Origin: Gnetum montanum
Taxonomy: Eukaryota; Streptophyta; Gnetopsida; Gnetales; Gnetaceae
Direction: 5' to 3'
Assembly: GCA_015680685.1 (NCBI GenBank)
Contig: MNCI01009519.1
Coordinates: 104,671 to 168,670, forward strand
Length of the DNA stretch: 64,000 nucleotides
The position numbers and the translations under genes were made by a program. Positions 1 through 10,319 of this stretch are shown here, piece after piece. How positions within the stretch are numbered: position 1 is the first letter of the stretch; every line of letters starts with the position of its first letter. The notes beneath the pieces were generated by a model. That model was not told the DNA's origin. It saw nothing but the letters and a program-made list of their open reading frames with translations, and made no database searches.

Positions 1-46
1 CCTCTGGCGTTCTTTAGACCAAAAGGCATCATAGTGTAGCAAAAGG
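1..46 (-). pseudogene. Reverse-transcriptase scrap, antisense, Tat/Ogre-like
   Basis: These 46 bases match, on the same strand and with about eight substitutions, the minus-strand reverse-transcriptase codons at about 45422-45467 in element T2 (around the residues MMPFGLKNTGATYQ). The piece is therefore antisense, while everything after base 47 is sense for the same element family. It is too short to be functional. It is best read as one side of a breakpoint. Confidence 0.8.
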
Positions 47-47
47 N
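47..47. other. Single ambiguous base at an orientation flip
   Basis: One N separates an antisense reverse-transcriptase fragment on the left from sense RNase H sequence on the right. The left side ends GTAGCAAAAGG. The undisturbed sense sequence just before the right-hand part (seen in T2 near 44685) reads GTAGCAAAAT. The two sides therefore share the 9-mer GTAGCAAAA at the junction. It is either an assembly or consensus join, or a real microhomology inversion. Confidence 0.85.
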
Positions 48-1935
48 AGCTCGCTAGAAGGCTATCACGGTAGAATTCGATCTGCACTATGTTAGCCAAT
101 CATCTACGAAAGGCCAAGCGATAGCTGACCAGTTAGTAATGTCACCAATTAACAATCAAGCGACCATAGAACCAGAGTTCCCTGACGAACATGTACCTAG
201 TTTAAGCCCTGTCTTGACAGGCCCTGAAGCAACATTGTATTTTGACGGAGCTTCAACCGCTAGAGGTGGCAGTGATGCCACTATTATTACGCTATCACCC
301 GAGGATGTGCGTCTACATGCTTATCGCTTGACCTTCCCCTGTACGAACAATGTGGCAGAGTACGAGGGGCTCCTCAGAGGATTACTAACTACCAGTCAAC
401 TCGATGTTCGACACCTGGTGATTAGGGGCGATTCGATGCTTGTCATAAATCAGATCACAGGAGTCTACGCCTACAAGGCTATACATTTGCAGCCCTATTG
501 TGATAAGGCTAAAGATCTTCTGAGACGATTTGCGACCATTGATGTCCAGCACGTGCCACGCACGGATAACACATTGGCCGATGCATTGGCTACACTGGCT
601 CTGAACGTGCCTTCACATCTCTTTGACACCTGTCCTTCATTGATAACAGATTGCGTAGATCCTATCATTCAAATCACGCAAATCTCTTCTCTTCTCGAGG
701 AAAGCACACCTGAATGGTACGACGACATTAAAACCTACCTTTTACAGGGTGAGCTACCGTCTGCATTGACACGAGCACAGAAAGATGCGATACGCAAGTG
801 GGCTAGGCAATACGTCATCATCGGAGCCAGCACTCTTTGTAGATGCTCCTTTGATGGTGTGCTTCTTACTTGCGTTGATAAAAGCCAAGCGCAGCATATA
901 GTCGGCAAAGTTTACGAGGGACTGTGCGGCAGCCACGTAGCGCCACGGGCTATGGCCCTAAAAATCCGTCGCATGGAAAAGGATTGCCTGACAAAGGTTA
1001 AAACTTGTGACACGTGTGAGCGTCACGCGAATCTTATACACATGTCACCTATAGAATTACATACAACGCAGATAACGTGGCCATTTCAGCGATGGGGACT
1101 AGACATTATAGGCCCCATCACGCTGAAATCTTCCGCAGGTCATAGCTTCATTATTACTGCTACTGAGTATTTTACAAAGTGGGTAGAGGCTGTTCCCCTG
1201 CGGAAGATCACATCTCAGCAGATTTGCCATTTTATCCTGGACAATATAGTAACCAAATTTGGTCTCCCGACGACTATCGTGACCGACAATAGGCCACAGT
1301 TCAGTAGCACGGAAACCAAATCCTTCTGTGATAACCTGGGCATTAGACAATCTTTTTCCTCTCCCTATTACCCGCAAGCGAATGGTCAAGCTGAAGCAAC
1401 AAACAAAGTGATCATCAATCTGCTCAAGAAAATGCTCGACAGCAACAAAAGGTGGTGGCACGAACAGATCCTCTATGTGCTATGGGCGTATCGTACTACG
1501 TGTAGGACGACTACAGGTAGCACGCCCTATAGCCTAGTTTATGGGTCTGAAGTAGTGCTGCCTCTCGAGTTGCAAATTCCTTCTCTGAGAATGGTCCTCT
1601 CCACAGTTATAAATGAGGCTCAACACACCGAGTCTCGAATCATGGATCTGGATTCAGTAGAAGAGAAGCGGATATAGGCTCTTGATACGATTGAAAGGTA
1701 TCAAGATAAACAGAGACAGAAACATCATCACAACCTTCAACAACGCCCGATCAAGAAAGGAGATCTAGTTCTCAAGGCTGTGCATGAACCAGTAGGCAAG
1801 TTCTCTGCAAACTGGGAAGGCCCTTTCTTGGTGGTTGATGTGTACAGCAATGGAGCATTCAAGTTAGCAGATGTCAACGGTAATGAATTACCAAATCCTG
1901 TAAATCATGTGTATTTGAAGCGGTATTACATTTAG
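48..1935 (+). pseudogene. T1 pol fragment: second RNase H and integrase
   Basis: One frame runs from about 49 to the stop at 1933-1935. An open stretch with an ATG at 139 ends at a TAG at 1675-1677, after which the same frame continues for 85 residues. Counting from 139, residues about 33-150 form an archaeal-type RNase H with the D-E-D-D residues in FDGA, AEYE, GDSM and DNTLAD. Integrase follows with a CDTC zinc pair, then the catalytic core with D in GLDIIGP, D in VTDN and E in GQAEATNK. The part after the TAG holds the GPY/F module (WEGPF). Compared with T2, 21 bp are missing in frame near 970, removing residues of the HHCC finger (LGYYWPY in T2). The 5' pol domains are absent. This copy is dead. 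Confidence 0.88.
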
Positions 1936-1965
1936 CAGCATCTACGGTGTCAACAGCAGGTATGG

Positions 1966-2495
1966 CAATACTCGTTCGCCACGACGCTAAATTGGCACTG
2001 CCCGTCCGCTACGACGCTAAACTGGCAATACACGTCCGCTACGACGCTAAACTAGCAACCACCATCTGCTACGACATAAAAATGGCATTCCTTGCACGTG
2101 TCCGCCATGACGCTAAACTGGCAATATTCATCCACTATGACGCTAAACTAGCAAGTTGTAACCGTCCGCTACGACGTAAAACTGGCAATGTTATACAGGT
2201 CCGCCAAGACGAAAAACTAGCATCTTTTGCACGCGTCTGCCACGACGCTAAACTGGCACAGGTAAGTAGCCATCTGCTGAGACGTAAAACCAGCACAGCT
2301 CTGTCCTTGGGTCATGACACGAAACTGACATCCACAGCACAGTCTGCTGAGACCATAAATCAGATACGCCACCGTCCGCTACGACGTAAAACTAGCATTT
2401 CGTGGTCCACCCGGACTTTAAACTAGGACCATGGTCTGCTGAGACTTAAAACCAACAATGACAGTCTACCAGGACTTAAAACTAAGACTTACAGA
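1966..2495 (+). repeat. Tandem array in T1 3' untranslated region, about 16 units of 30-37 bp
   Basis: It starts about 30 bp after the integrase stop. Units share a core like CGTCCGCTACGACGCTAAA followed by CTGGCA or CTAGCA. The first units are close to 30 bp and later ones are longer and more divergent. T2 carries the same array with fewer units. Hypervariable tandem repeats between pol and the 3' LTR are a known habit of Tat/Ogre elements and can seed satellites. One frame stays open across 1947-2426 and repeats a peptide like VRYDAKLA, which I attribute to the regular period, not to selection. Confidence 0.88.
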
Positions 2496-3594
2496 TTGCT
2501 GCCATGTAAATCAAGTGAGCGTGATCATCTCTACACGGCTGCACGACAAACGAGGTGGGATACTGGGACAGTCCCAACGTTGCCACCCCACCGGCATCCT
2601 ATTGATTCCTCGGATGAGCTGAGGGGCATCTTACTGATCCCTCGGAGATGCTGTCGCTGTGCCCACTGTAGCGGTGGTACCTCTAAGAGTTTAGTCTCAC
2701 CAGCCAGAGCCCTGACAAAATCCTCATCGACAACGACCTCGGGGACCCATGCCGATCATTGCTATCAGACGCCGGCTTCGCAAATTCATCTAGCTAGTTC
2801 TTTGCCTAACTAGTTAGGTGCACTGTGTCTGATGCCTTTTGGCAAAGATATGCTGGGCCAATCGTCAGGATTGGCGGCTCTGCCCTCATGCTCTAGCTCC
2901 TTCTTCATGGCCCAATCACTCTATCTTGCATCACACGGCGCTCGTTTCAACAACCTCACCTCTTGTTCGCATGAGCAGTGGTGTCCTCTATTTTCTTCTG
3001 TGGTTGCAGGTTACTTGCTTCAAGGGTGTGGTTCAAAGATGCGTCCATCTGAGTGGTGAAGAACAACAGCGTTTTGAGATGGCTGCTCAGGTTTGCCCGA
3101 CCACTTAGAACTGAATACCTATACCCCTCATAATCCTATCCTTAGCTCTTATTTCGTTTCATCCCTACCACCCGCTCCTCGTACGCAAAAGCTACATACG
3201 CAAGTATCCATTTTCCGCACTCACACTAGTAGAGATATCGCAGAAGTGATGCGCCGTGCTCCTTTTGCAAGCATTCCTGCTATAATCAGTGACAAAGAGA
3301 TCTCAGGCTGATGCGCTACGCTCGTCTGAAAGCATTCCTGTCAACATAAATGTGCGTACGTTTCTGTGCATTCCGTAAACGTATACTATCCTCCTACCAT
3401 CCTGACTTATTCTACGTCTTCCCCGAACCTGTCTCCCGCTATGACATTCTATCTCCCATTCCCTCCAGCTTCGCTCTTCCATGTCGACAGGGCAACGCCT
3501 GAGTAGCCATGGATGGACGCTGCTCTTGCTTCTACCAATTCGGTGTTTCGTATTCTTTGTCGACGTCTTTCGGGCAAGCCCTTCAACCGTCAAC
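2496..3594 (+). other. T1 3' untranslated region, no gene seen
   Basis: Non-coding sequence between the tandem array and the polypurine tract. It corresponds to 41150-42339 in T2 on the other strand. Open frames here (for example 2496-2813) have a counterpart in T2 but match no domain I recognise and are not kept at the same length. Confidence 0.6.
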
Positions 3595-3606
3595 AAAGAG
3601 GGCCAT
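3595..3606 (+). other. T1 polypurine tract
   Basis: AAAGAGGGCCAT lies directly before the 3' LTR start TGAAACACC. The same position in T2 reads AAAGAGGGGCCAT on the minus strand. It would be the primer for plus-strand DNA synthesis. Confidence 0.75.
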
Positions 3607-3774
3607 TGAAACACCGTGAAAGGTTGCGAGTCGGCCTCAGGTGAAGATTCGCAATTCAGACAAGGGCGCATGTCGGAATTCCAGAAGGAAAAATAAGACA
3701 GAGCAACACCAAGAGGCGCGTAGCATCGATTCTTCAACTTTCTATGCAGATTCCTAATCTTTCTATGCTTTTTC

Positions 3775-4270
3775 TGTTTACGCTATATCACACGACGTAG
3801 CGTAATGGCGCTTAGCGTGATTCTGTTTAAACATAGTCCGACATCAGAAGGCTAGTTACTTTGGCATAGGGAGAAGCTTGAGCAGCGTAATATGTGACTT
3901 TTCGTATATTTTGCTAAGTCTTTTGTTCAAGGCCAGGTTTACGCTCTGTTACGCACAGCAGCGTAATGAGCTCCAAAATAGTCAAAGGGAAAGTCTAAGA
4001 AAGTGCGATTGCTCATCATACGCTCATCATGCAACGTAGTGTATCACAGCATATTGCGTCGCCAAGCTAGACATCGTTTACGCTTCATTATGCGCGGCTA
4101 CGTAAGCAAGCGTAAAACAGCTTGAATCCATTGTTTTCATGTTATGTTACGCTCGTGCACGCAACGCAGCGTGAATGAGCGTAATATAACCCAAAGACAG
4201 TTGAAACATGTGAGACACACATCTGTTCCTTATACGCACGATACGCAAATAAGCGTATTGTGCGTTGCCA
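3775..4270 (+). promoter_or_regulatory. LTR U3 region packed with TTACGC / GCGTAA inverted motifs
   Basis: Short inverted motifs based on TTACGC and GCGTAA recur here, for example near 3780, 3800, 3950, 3970, 4020, 4080, 4147 and 4180. Many form imperfect palindromes with each other. The cluster lies just upstream of the TATA box at 4366. The same arrangement occurs in both T2 LTRs (about 40520-40970 and 56340-56800). Upstream of a promoter these are candidate transcription-factor sites. The factor is unknown. Confidence 0.6.
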
Positions 4271-4365
4271 CAAAGTTTGACACAAAAATGGTCAGGCCGA
4301 CAGTTCCTGAAACATTCGGGACACACGTCATCAGGGTTGTGCCTTTTCCACAGGATGTCACAGCC

Positions 4366-4373
4366 TATAAATA
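4366..4373 (+). promoter_or_regulatory. TATA box of T1 3' LTR
   Basis: TATAAATA in the context CAGCCTATAAATACCCC, in the middle of the LTR. It matches TATA boxes on the minus strand at 40321-40328 and 56140-56147 in the T2 LTRs. Confidence 0.75.
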
Positions 4374-5282
4374 CCCCAGTTGACAAAGATACGGGGGCTG
4401 GCAAATCAAAGAAAAAAAGGCATTTTTCTGAGCACTGGAGCACTTATCACTTTTGAGCAGAGATACAGAGAGCAGCGCTTTGGCAATTGTTGACAGCATC
4501 ACCTTTCGGTAGAAACAGAGCATAGTTCGCTTTGAGCACCGGTGACAGGAGTAATCGTTCTGCTGGGGAAGGCTCTATCGGTTAGAAATAGTTGATCGGT
4601 AGACGTCAGAGCTTGACCTTCCTTGCATCCCGGCTTTAGCCCATGAGGTAGATCGGACTTCTATTTGGACAGTTTTCTTGTTGTTTTGTGCTTGCTTCGC
4701 ATCATGTAATCGGGGTTTCCCCAATGTAATGTGGTATACAAAATATACATTTTTCAAGTCAAAGCGTAGATCTTGAAACTATGTGTTTATCTTGTGCTAG
4801 CCTCCTCTTACTGCGTATAGCATCGTCATCATTACAATTTTTCTACGTCGTTTTCCCCTCATTTTGCGATTCCTCGAATCAGATCGTTCCATGAGATATT
4901 CATCAGTTTACTGATTAGTAAGTCCCTGTCTGATCGACAAGACCGTTCAGGGCACCGTGGATTCGTTTTTCCAGCATAGCCCTCACACCGATCCGTGGTT
5001 AAAACTGTGTACGCGGGATTTTGTTTGGTATTTTCCAGTTGCCGACGTTTTCCGTCGTTACACCCATGATTGTGGATGCTACCACTATTGATATTTCTCA
5101 ATCGGTTGTGGTGGAGTTCCACTGGGATAATATGTTAAGGGTTGGTGGAAATGCCTTAGGTTACCTTGAGGGTAAGGTAACCTTTTGGGTGTTTGCATTT
5201 TGTTTAATTGTGGGTTGAGTGCATACATCCTAGACTCCTGCAAATGTGAGATTACAAGGCAACATCTTTTAGGATGGTCATA

Positions 5283-6300
5283 TTAACATATCTCACATCC
5301 ACTATCATTGTTTATTTTTGAATCCACAACCTCTTCAATGATGGCAACTTTACCCTTACCCTTGCTACATGCATGTTCAGTCTCTTTTCTTTTCATACTA
5401 CCTTGCTCTCTAGACTCCTCTACTATTTTAAGAATAGTTTGAAATCTATTTTCTAGGAAATCCCACATTTGATCTACCTTTTCCAAAACTTCTAATGTCA
5501 TCTTTTAGATAGGAAAAGTTTTCCTATTGACCATCTCTTTGAGTGGTGCCTCTTCTTCATCCTCAAAAAATCTTGCTCCCCTCTTCTAAAGGGAAGGATC
5601 TTGGTTATACTCTTCTACACTTTCTCTCTTCCGTAGCTCACCTTCTTCCTTAGCAACGTGCTCCAATAGTCTTTGAATTTAATGGGACCTAAGCTTGAAT
5701 AGTCTCCCTTGGGCATAAGTCCCAAGGGTTCTTCTCGTTTCATGCCTAAGCCCATCCACAAGATGGTGCAATTGATCCCTTTGCGAATAACCATGGTCAG
5801 GACAATGATGTAATAGTGCATAGTATCATCCCATGGTAGCATCCAAGGGTTCATGTCCTTCTTTTTTCTAGCCTTGGATTCATACTTTGAGTACCAAGTA
5901 GGGGTTCATCGTGATCATCTTGTCCATGGCATCTATGATGCCTACGTTTTTTCCTACTCTTCCTTCGTCTATGTCATGACTCTCTATAGTGCCCTTTTCC
6001 CCTTTCTTGGCTATTTTGTCTATGACTTTCACTTTACCTACCTTTATCCCCATGGTCTTTTTCTTTATGACTATGTCCAGATATTGAAGGAGAGGGTGAA
6101 GGAGATGATGAAAGTAAGAAGAAGGAGAACCATCACCATGACGATGTCTGCTACATTCTCTTCTATGGTCTTGGCCCCGATTGCAATTGCAATCAAAATG
6201 TCCACCTTTATCATGAGTTCGTGTCCCTTTCTCAGACCCTTTGTGCCCATGGGTATCAGAACCTAGGTTATGAATAGTGGAATGAAGGTTCTGATACACA
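5283..6300 (-). pseudogene. Degenerate gag of gypsy remnant C
   Basis: Reading right to left, frames at 5880-6299, 5615-5854 and 5283-5501 match the gag of gypsy E (57145-58560) in order. Shared features are a histidine- and basic-rich start, a segment like MNPWMLPWDDTMHYY, and a later stretch like MTLEVLEKVDQMWDFLENR. Frameshifts and stops separate the pieces. This would have been the capsid/nucleocapsid protein. Confidence 0.7.
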
Positions 6301-6910
6301 ACCCCTTAGCCAAAGTTAAGGGGAGGAACATCATTATGTGGTTGATTGGCTAAGGTAGATCGACCATCCTTAGTTTCACTTAAGACATGTGGGGCATCCT
6401 GGGACCACATACCCTTCAAAGACTTATGATGTATCTCATGTTGCAAGTTCCTTTGACATTATGCCTCTATGGGATGGTATTCTCTCAAGTCATGGTCTTG
6501 CACAACGTATTTTGTGTGTAACTGCGGCATGTCAATTCATGTGAGAGCACAACGAAGCATGCTTGGGACGGAAAGATCAGGAGGTAACACTATGTTACCC
6601 TCTAAGTCTCGCCAACATTGTTGTTCATTTTGATGGAGGATAAAGGTAAAGTCTAGTATATACTCATTAGGATGAATATATACCATTCAAACTTGTTGAG
6701 GGACTGGCGGATCAACGTCATGTGTATTACGCCACCGATTGTTTCCTGTTTCAAACCTAGGTGGTGAGGTGGTTTCATATGAAGAAGGAGACATACTTGT
6801 CTATTTAGTGTGCAATGTATTCTTGTTTATGCTTTTCTTTATCAATGCTAAGGGTTCATTCCAATGATGTGAAGGATTTCCTAAGTTTTAATTAGTGCAC
6901 AAACAACTAA

Positions 6911-6929
6911 GTTCCCGGCAATGGTGCCA
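6911..6929 (-). other. Primer binding site of gypsy remnant C
   Basis: On the minus strand this reads TGGCACCATTGCCGGGAAC. It differs by three G-to-A changes from the tRNA-Asp primer site common in plant gypsy elements (TGGCGCCGTTGCCGGGGA). It lies one base from the LTR end. Confidence 0.85.
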
Positions 6930-6930
6930 A

Positions 6931-7861
6931 TGATGAGTGGCGAGGTACCTCTATGCTCAACCATACAAATACGAGCATTTCATACACGATCCGGTCGAAT
7001 TCCAAGGACTAATTGCTTATGAACCCTTGTGGAACAAGGATGGGTTTGTTGATCATTATCTTCCCAAGCTTACCTATATGTCATGATTGTATGGTTAAGT
7101 AAGCTTAAGGCATATGATTTTTATAGCTTTTATGTTTTTATGTGCTGCACTAGTAGGGAAGGAGAGAGGTAACTAAGTGACGAATTTAACTTAACTACTC
7201 ATTAACTAAGTTCTAACTAATCCTAACACCAACATCTATTCTCACTTGCCATACACATCCTGAACTAGTGCAAAACTACTGGGATTACCAAACACTAATC
7301 ATTACTAGGTTACCAAGCATTACACGCATGCTCAAAGTAGTCATGCTTGTGTAATTTAACGATTTGCTTAATTGATCAAAATGAATTGTTGTGCTAATAA
7401 CAGAAATGTAAAGTGAATAAAATAAAATAAATTCATAGGAAAATAAAATCAAAGAAATGTGTAAGAAAACAAATATCAAGTACTGCAAGGATGAATCAAA
7501 GAGCTCATCTTTATTGTTGTACATAAGGTGTGCTTAGGTACATAATGCTTGAATAAAGATCCATCCACAAATAAACCTCCTACTGTGGGCACATGGAAAA
7601 TACTCTAACTTTCAAACAAACTACAAGAGTTTTGCTACTTGACTGCTAAAAGGCTTCTTCCCAATTGTATGCCTAGGCACTATATTTATATGCTTGGAAG
7701 CAACTGCTCTAATAATTAGAGCAACCACTCTAATAGTTAGAATAACTGCTAAAGTAACCGCTAGAGTAACCTCTCTAATAATTAGAATAAACCGCTAAAG
7801 TAACTACTCTAATAATTAGAATAAACTACTAGATTAATTGCTAGAGTAACCACTCTCATTA
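6931..7861 (-). repeat. 5' LTR of gypsy remnant C, about 931 bp
   Basis: In plus coordinates it starts TGATGAGTGGCGAGG beside the primer site and appears to end CTCTCATTA at 7861, a decayed CATCA. The first 200 bp match the LTR starts at 17487, 21595 and 27771. A TATA-like sequence on the minus strand lies at 7681-7690. The right boundary is inferred from the inverted terminal pattern TGATG...CATCA of the better-kept element B. Confidence 0.75.
7701..7858 (-). repeat. Internal repeats in U3 of the gypsy C LTR
   Basis: A near-palindrome like TCTAATAATTAGA recurs about four times. It alternates with CGCTAGAGTAAC-like or CGCTAAAGTAAC-like pieces. The block sits upstream of the TATA-like sequence relative to transcription. 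It could be a promoter repeat or simple slippage. Confidence 0.6.
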
Positions 7862-10319
7862 GGGAGTTAGTGTTTCTTGTATTAAAAAAAAGGATGTAAA
7901 CAAGATGGATGATGATAGTGGATTTGGGGACAAACCACTTTTAAAGGATGGAGAATTGATGTGTTCCCCCTCTATTAAAGAGTTATTAGGTGATACCATG
8001 TCTAGGCTAAAGTTCCAAAAATCCCTATTGGTGCTAGTGCTAGGCTTTCACTTTAAATTAGACATTAATTTTCCCAAGATATGTGATAGCCTATCCATCG
8101 ATACTAGGATTGACTCTACATCCTTGTATTTGAGGAATATGTTAGATTTAAATGAGAGATTTTTCTCTATGTATAAAGATTGATACAACTTGGAAAATGA
8201 GACAAGAATATTCTTCCTTAACCTAGGTTCCATGAGCATCTAATGTCAAGTTAAATTTAACATTTGTGATTTATTATTGATTACCCTAGCCATTGAACCT
8301 TCTGATTTACAATTGTCAAATGGGCTTTAAGTTATTTGATACCCTTGATATTCACTTTGCCCTTCATGTTTGGGAAGTGTAACAACAAAGACTTAAGCTC
8401 TAAAAATATCACTTCTTTCAAGTAGGAAAGAGCATAGAAAGTATGCCTTGTTGGTGGTTTAAAGGTTGCTTCCCTTCAAGAATGGGATCCAAAAGGAGTA
8501 TGAAGATCCTCTTGGGTTCCATGTTATCTTAAACATAATCCATATATAACTACATTATCTTGATTTTGTGTGAATGATATCATGAGGACATGTAAGCTTA
8601 CTGGGAAGCCTTTGGTCACTATAGCTTAGGCTCTCCATTCTCTACATAATAGGGGCTTAGATCTAGATGTGTTAATATAGGAAAATGTCTTGGCTCTCTT
8701 AAGGAATGATGCATCTTATGTGTTGCTACTACTTTTAGTGAGTATTATACATGTATGTTGCATTGGTTTGGTTACTTAGATAATTATCATGAATTCCTCA
8801 TGATACCCTAACCTAGTGTGAACCCTAAGCATAATAATTACCCAATTCCCTTAGAAACCAAATTTAATGAAATCAAAAGAGAACAAAGCATGAATAAGAA
8901 AATACACTTCTTTATTCAATGCTAAAATGAGAGTATAAATGCTAGAACTCTAAAATAATCAAGGACCTAGAACAAGGCCCTAGATAATTCTTTCCCACTC
9001 TCAAAATCCTTGAGGTGAATGCTCAAGATGAACAAACTCAAGGATACCCAATAATTAATATTTTTTCTTCTCTTAATAGCTTCCAATGCTATGGTAGGTA
9101 GGGATTCAATACTTTGGAAGCATCTTTGATATTTATATTGCCTTAGGTGATTGTTAGTCTATCTCTTGAAATTCGTGCCTATCAAAATTTTAATTTTTTA
9201 AGACTACAATGCCAATAGATCATAACAACTCACATCTTGCAAATTGCATTGGGACTGTGGCTCATAGTTTTTTGCACTAGTAAACCATGCCAATTTTTAA
9301 TCACTATTTCTCTTGAAATTATGACCAAACTACAATGACTAGTAGCTCACAATTCAATGACTATGATCAAATTGCAGCTTACACTTGTTTTCTATGGCCT
9401 TCAATGATTGCATTGGTCTCACACTCCTCTATAGAACATGAAACATAAGAAGTTCACTCTTGGATAGCCAATTGTAGTAAACTAAAACTCACACTTGTAG
9501 CCTGCAACCTCATGCAACACACAATGGCCTTATAGTTATGTACCTAACATATATAACATAATAGATGACTTCAAGAAGAGAACTAAATACAATTTTTTGA
9601 TTCCTAAAGATACTAAGGATGTTGAATACATCAAAGAGGTGAATTGATGTCTTCATTATAATCCACAGACTAATAGATGACATCTATGTTATGTACTTAT
9701 GTTGTGTTTATAGGTTCTTGAGGACATTGATGCATTATACATCTTAATTTTACTCTAGAATAATTAGTAGCTTTGAAGTGCAAAGGTGATGTTGAGTGGT
9801 ATTTTCTAAAGTGCAACCCTTTTGGATGTAAGTGAAAATTTAGTTTTAGTTTTACTAATGTTTATTTAAAGAAGTAATATGTAAATAAAAAGTATTTTCT
9901 AGATCTAAGAGGATCTTAATGAATGTAACTAAAAATTATAAAAACTCAAGTGGTATGATAGATCTACATCGGTAATGTAGGGAGAGGTGAAGAGGAGAGC
10001 AACCCATATATATATAGATATTGAAAATAAAATTTTGGAGTATAAAAGCTAAGGAGTATTGTAGAAAGAAGAAATTCCAAATTAAGAAAAAGGAAAGGCC
10101 TAAGTCAACAATGTGAAAGGTAAAGAGCTTATATAAAAGTTAGTACTTTTTATTAGGTTTAGAGGGAATGGATAATGGGTGTGGTATGGGGAAGGGGATA
10201 TGAAGAAGATGTTGGAACTAAAATGATTTTTCTTTTTATTTTGGGGGGAAGGAGGAAGAAGGAGGGTTGGATATTAGGAAGGGTATTGATGAGGATCATT
10301 GAACTTAGAATGAGGGGAT
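7862..10319. other. Unassigned AT-rich sequence
   Basis: No gene could be recognised. A 92-codon plus-strand open frame starts at 7905 and resembles nothing I know. Around 8870-9140 there is LTR-like character (polar A+T-rich text with a minus-strand TATA-like box near 9131), but no terminal motifs or partner copy. The rest is AT-rich and full of stops on both strands. It is probably very old transposon sequence. Confidence 0.5.

Larger units (their letters stand above)
48..5062 (+). mobile_element. Element T1: Ty3/gypsy Tat/Ogre-like retrotransposon, 3' part
   Basis: Visible parts in order are the end of the RNase H connection, a second archaeal-type RNase H, integrase, a tandem array in the 3' untranslated region, a polypurine tract and the 3' LTR ending at 5062. 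The second RNase H places it in the Tat lineage. The 5' half is missing because of the window edge and the flip at 47. It is inserted in gypsy remnant C: the sequence after 5062 (CCCATGATTGTGG) continues a gag-side region also seen at 25610 and, on the other strand, near 58730. The expected 5-bp target duplication would be CCCAT, but its partner is outside the window. Confidence 0.88.
3607..5062 (+). repeat. T1 3' LTR, 1456 bp
   Basis: It starts TGAAACACCGTGAAA and ends TCCGTCGTTACA, so it has TG...CA ends. It matches both T2 LTRs (39523-41136 and 55338-56965) in opposite orientation. It holds a promoter region with many TTACGC/GCGTAA motifs and a TATA box. The right flank is gypsy remnant C. 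Confidence 0.92.
5063..7861 (-). mobile_element. Gypsy remnant C (Athila-like), 5' LTR to gag
   Basis: On the minus strand it has a 5' LTR, a tRNA-Asp-type primer site, a leader and a broken gag. T1 interrupts it at 5062 and the rest lies outside the window. Its leader and gag match elements B (24300-27770) and E (56966-58700). The Athila assignment rests on the primer site and on the integrase of the related element E. Confidence 0.8.

Noticed and set aside
3303-3737. 144-residue minus-strand open frame across the T1 3' untranslated region and LTR
   Set aside because: Antisense to the LTR start, spans the polypurine tract, absent as an open frame in the T2 copies.
7905-8183. 92-codon plus-strand open frame as a host gene
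   Set aside because: No recognisable domain, no promoter or splice context, AT-rich neighbourhood with chance frames of similar length.
9780-9832. A short plus-strand peptide LKCKGDVEWYFLKCN that recalls subdomain C of NAC transcription factors
   Set aside because: Only about 15 residues, stops on both sides, and no other NAC subdomain in order nearby. Chance similarity is likely.
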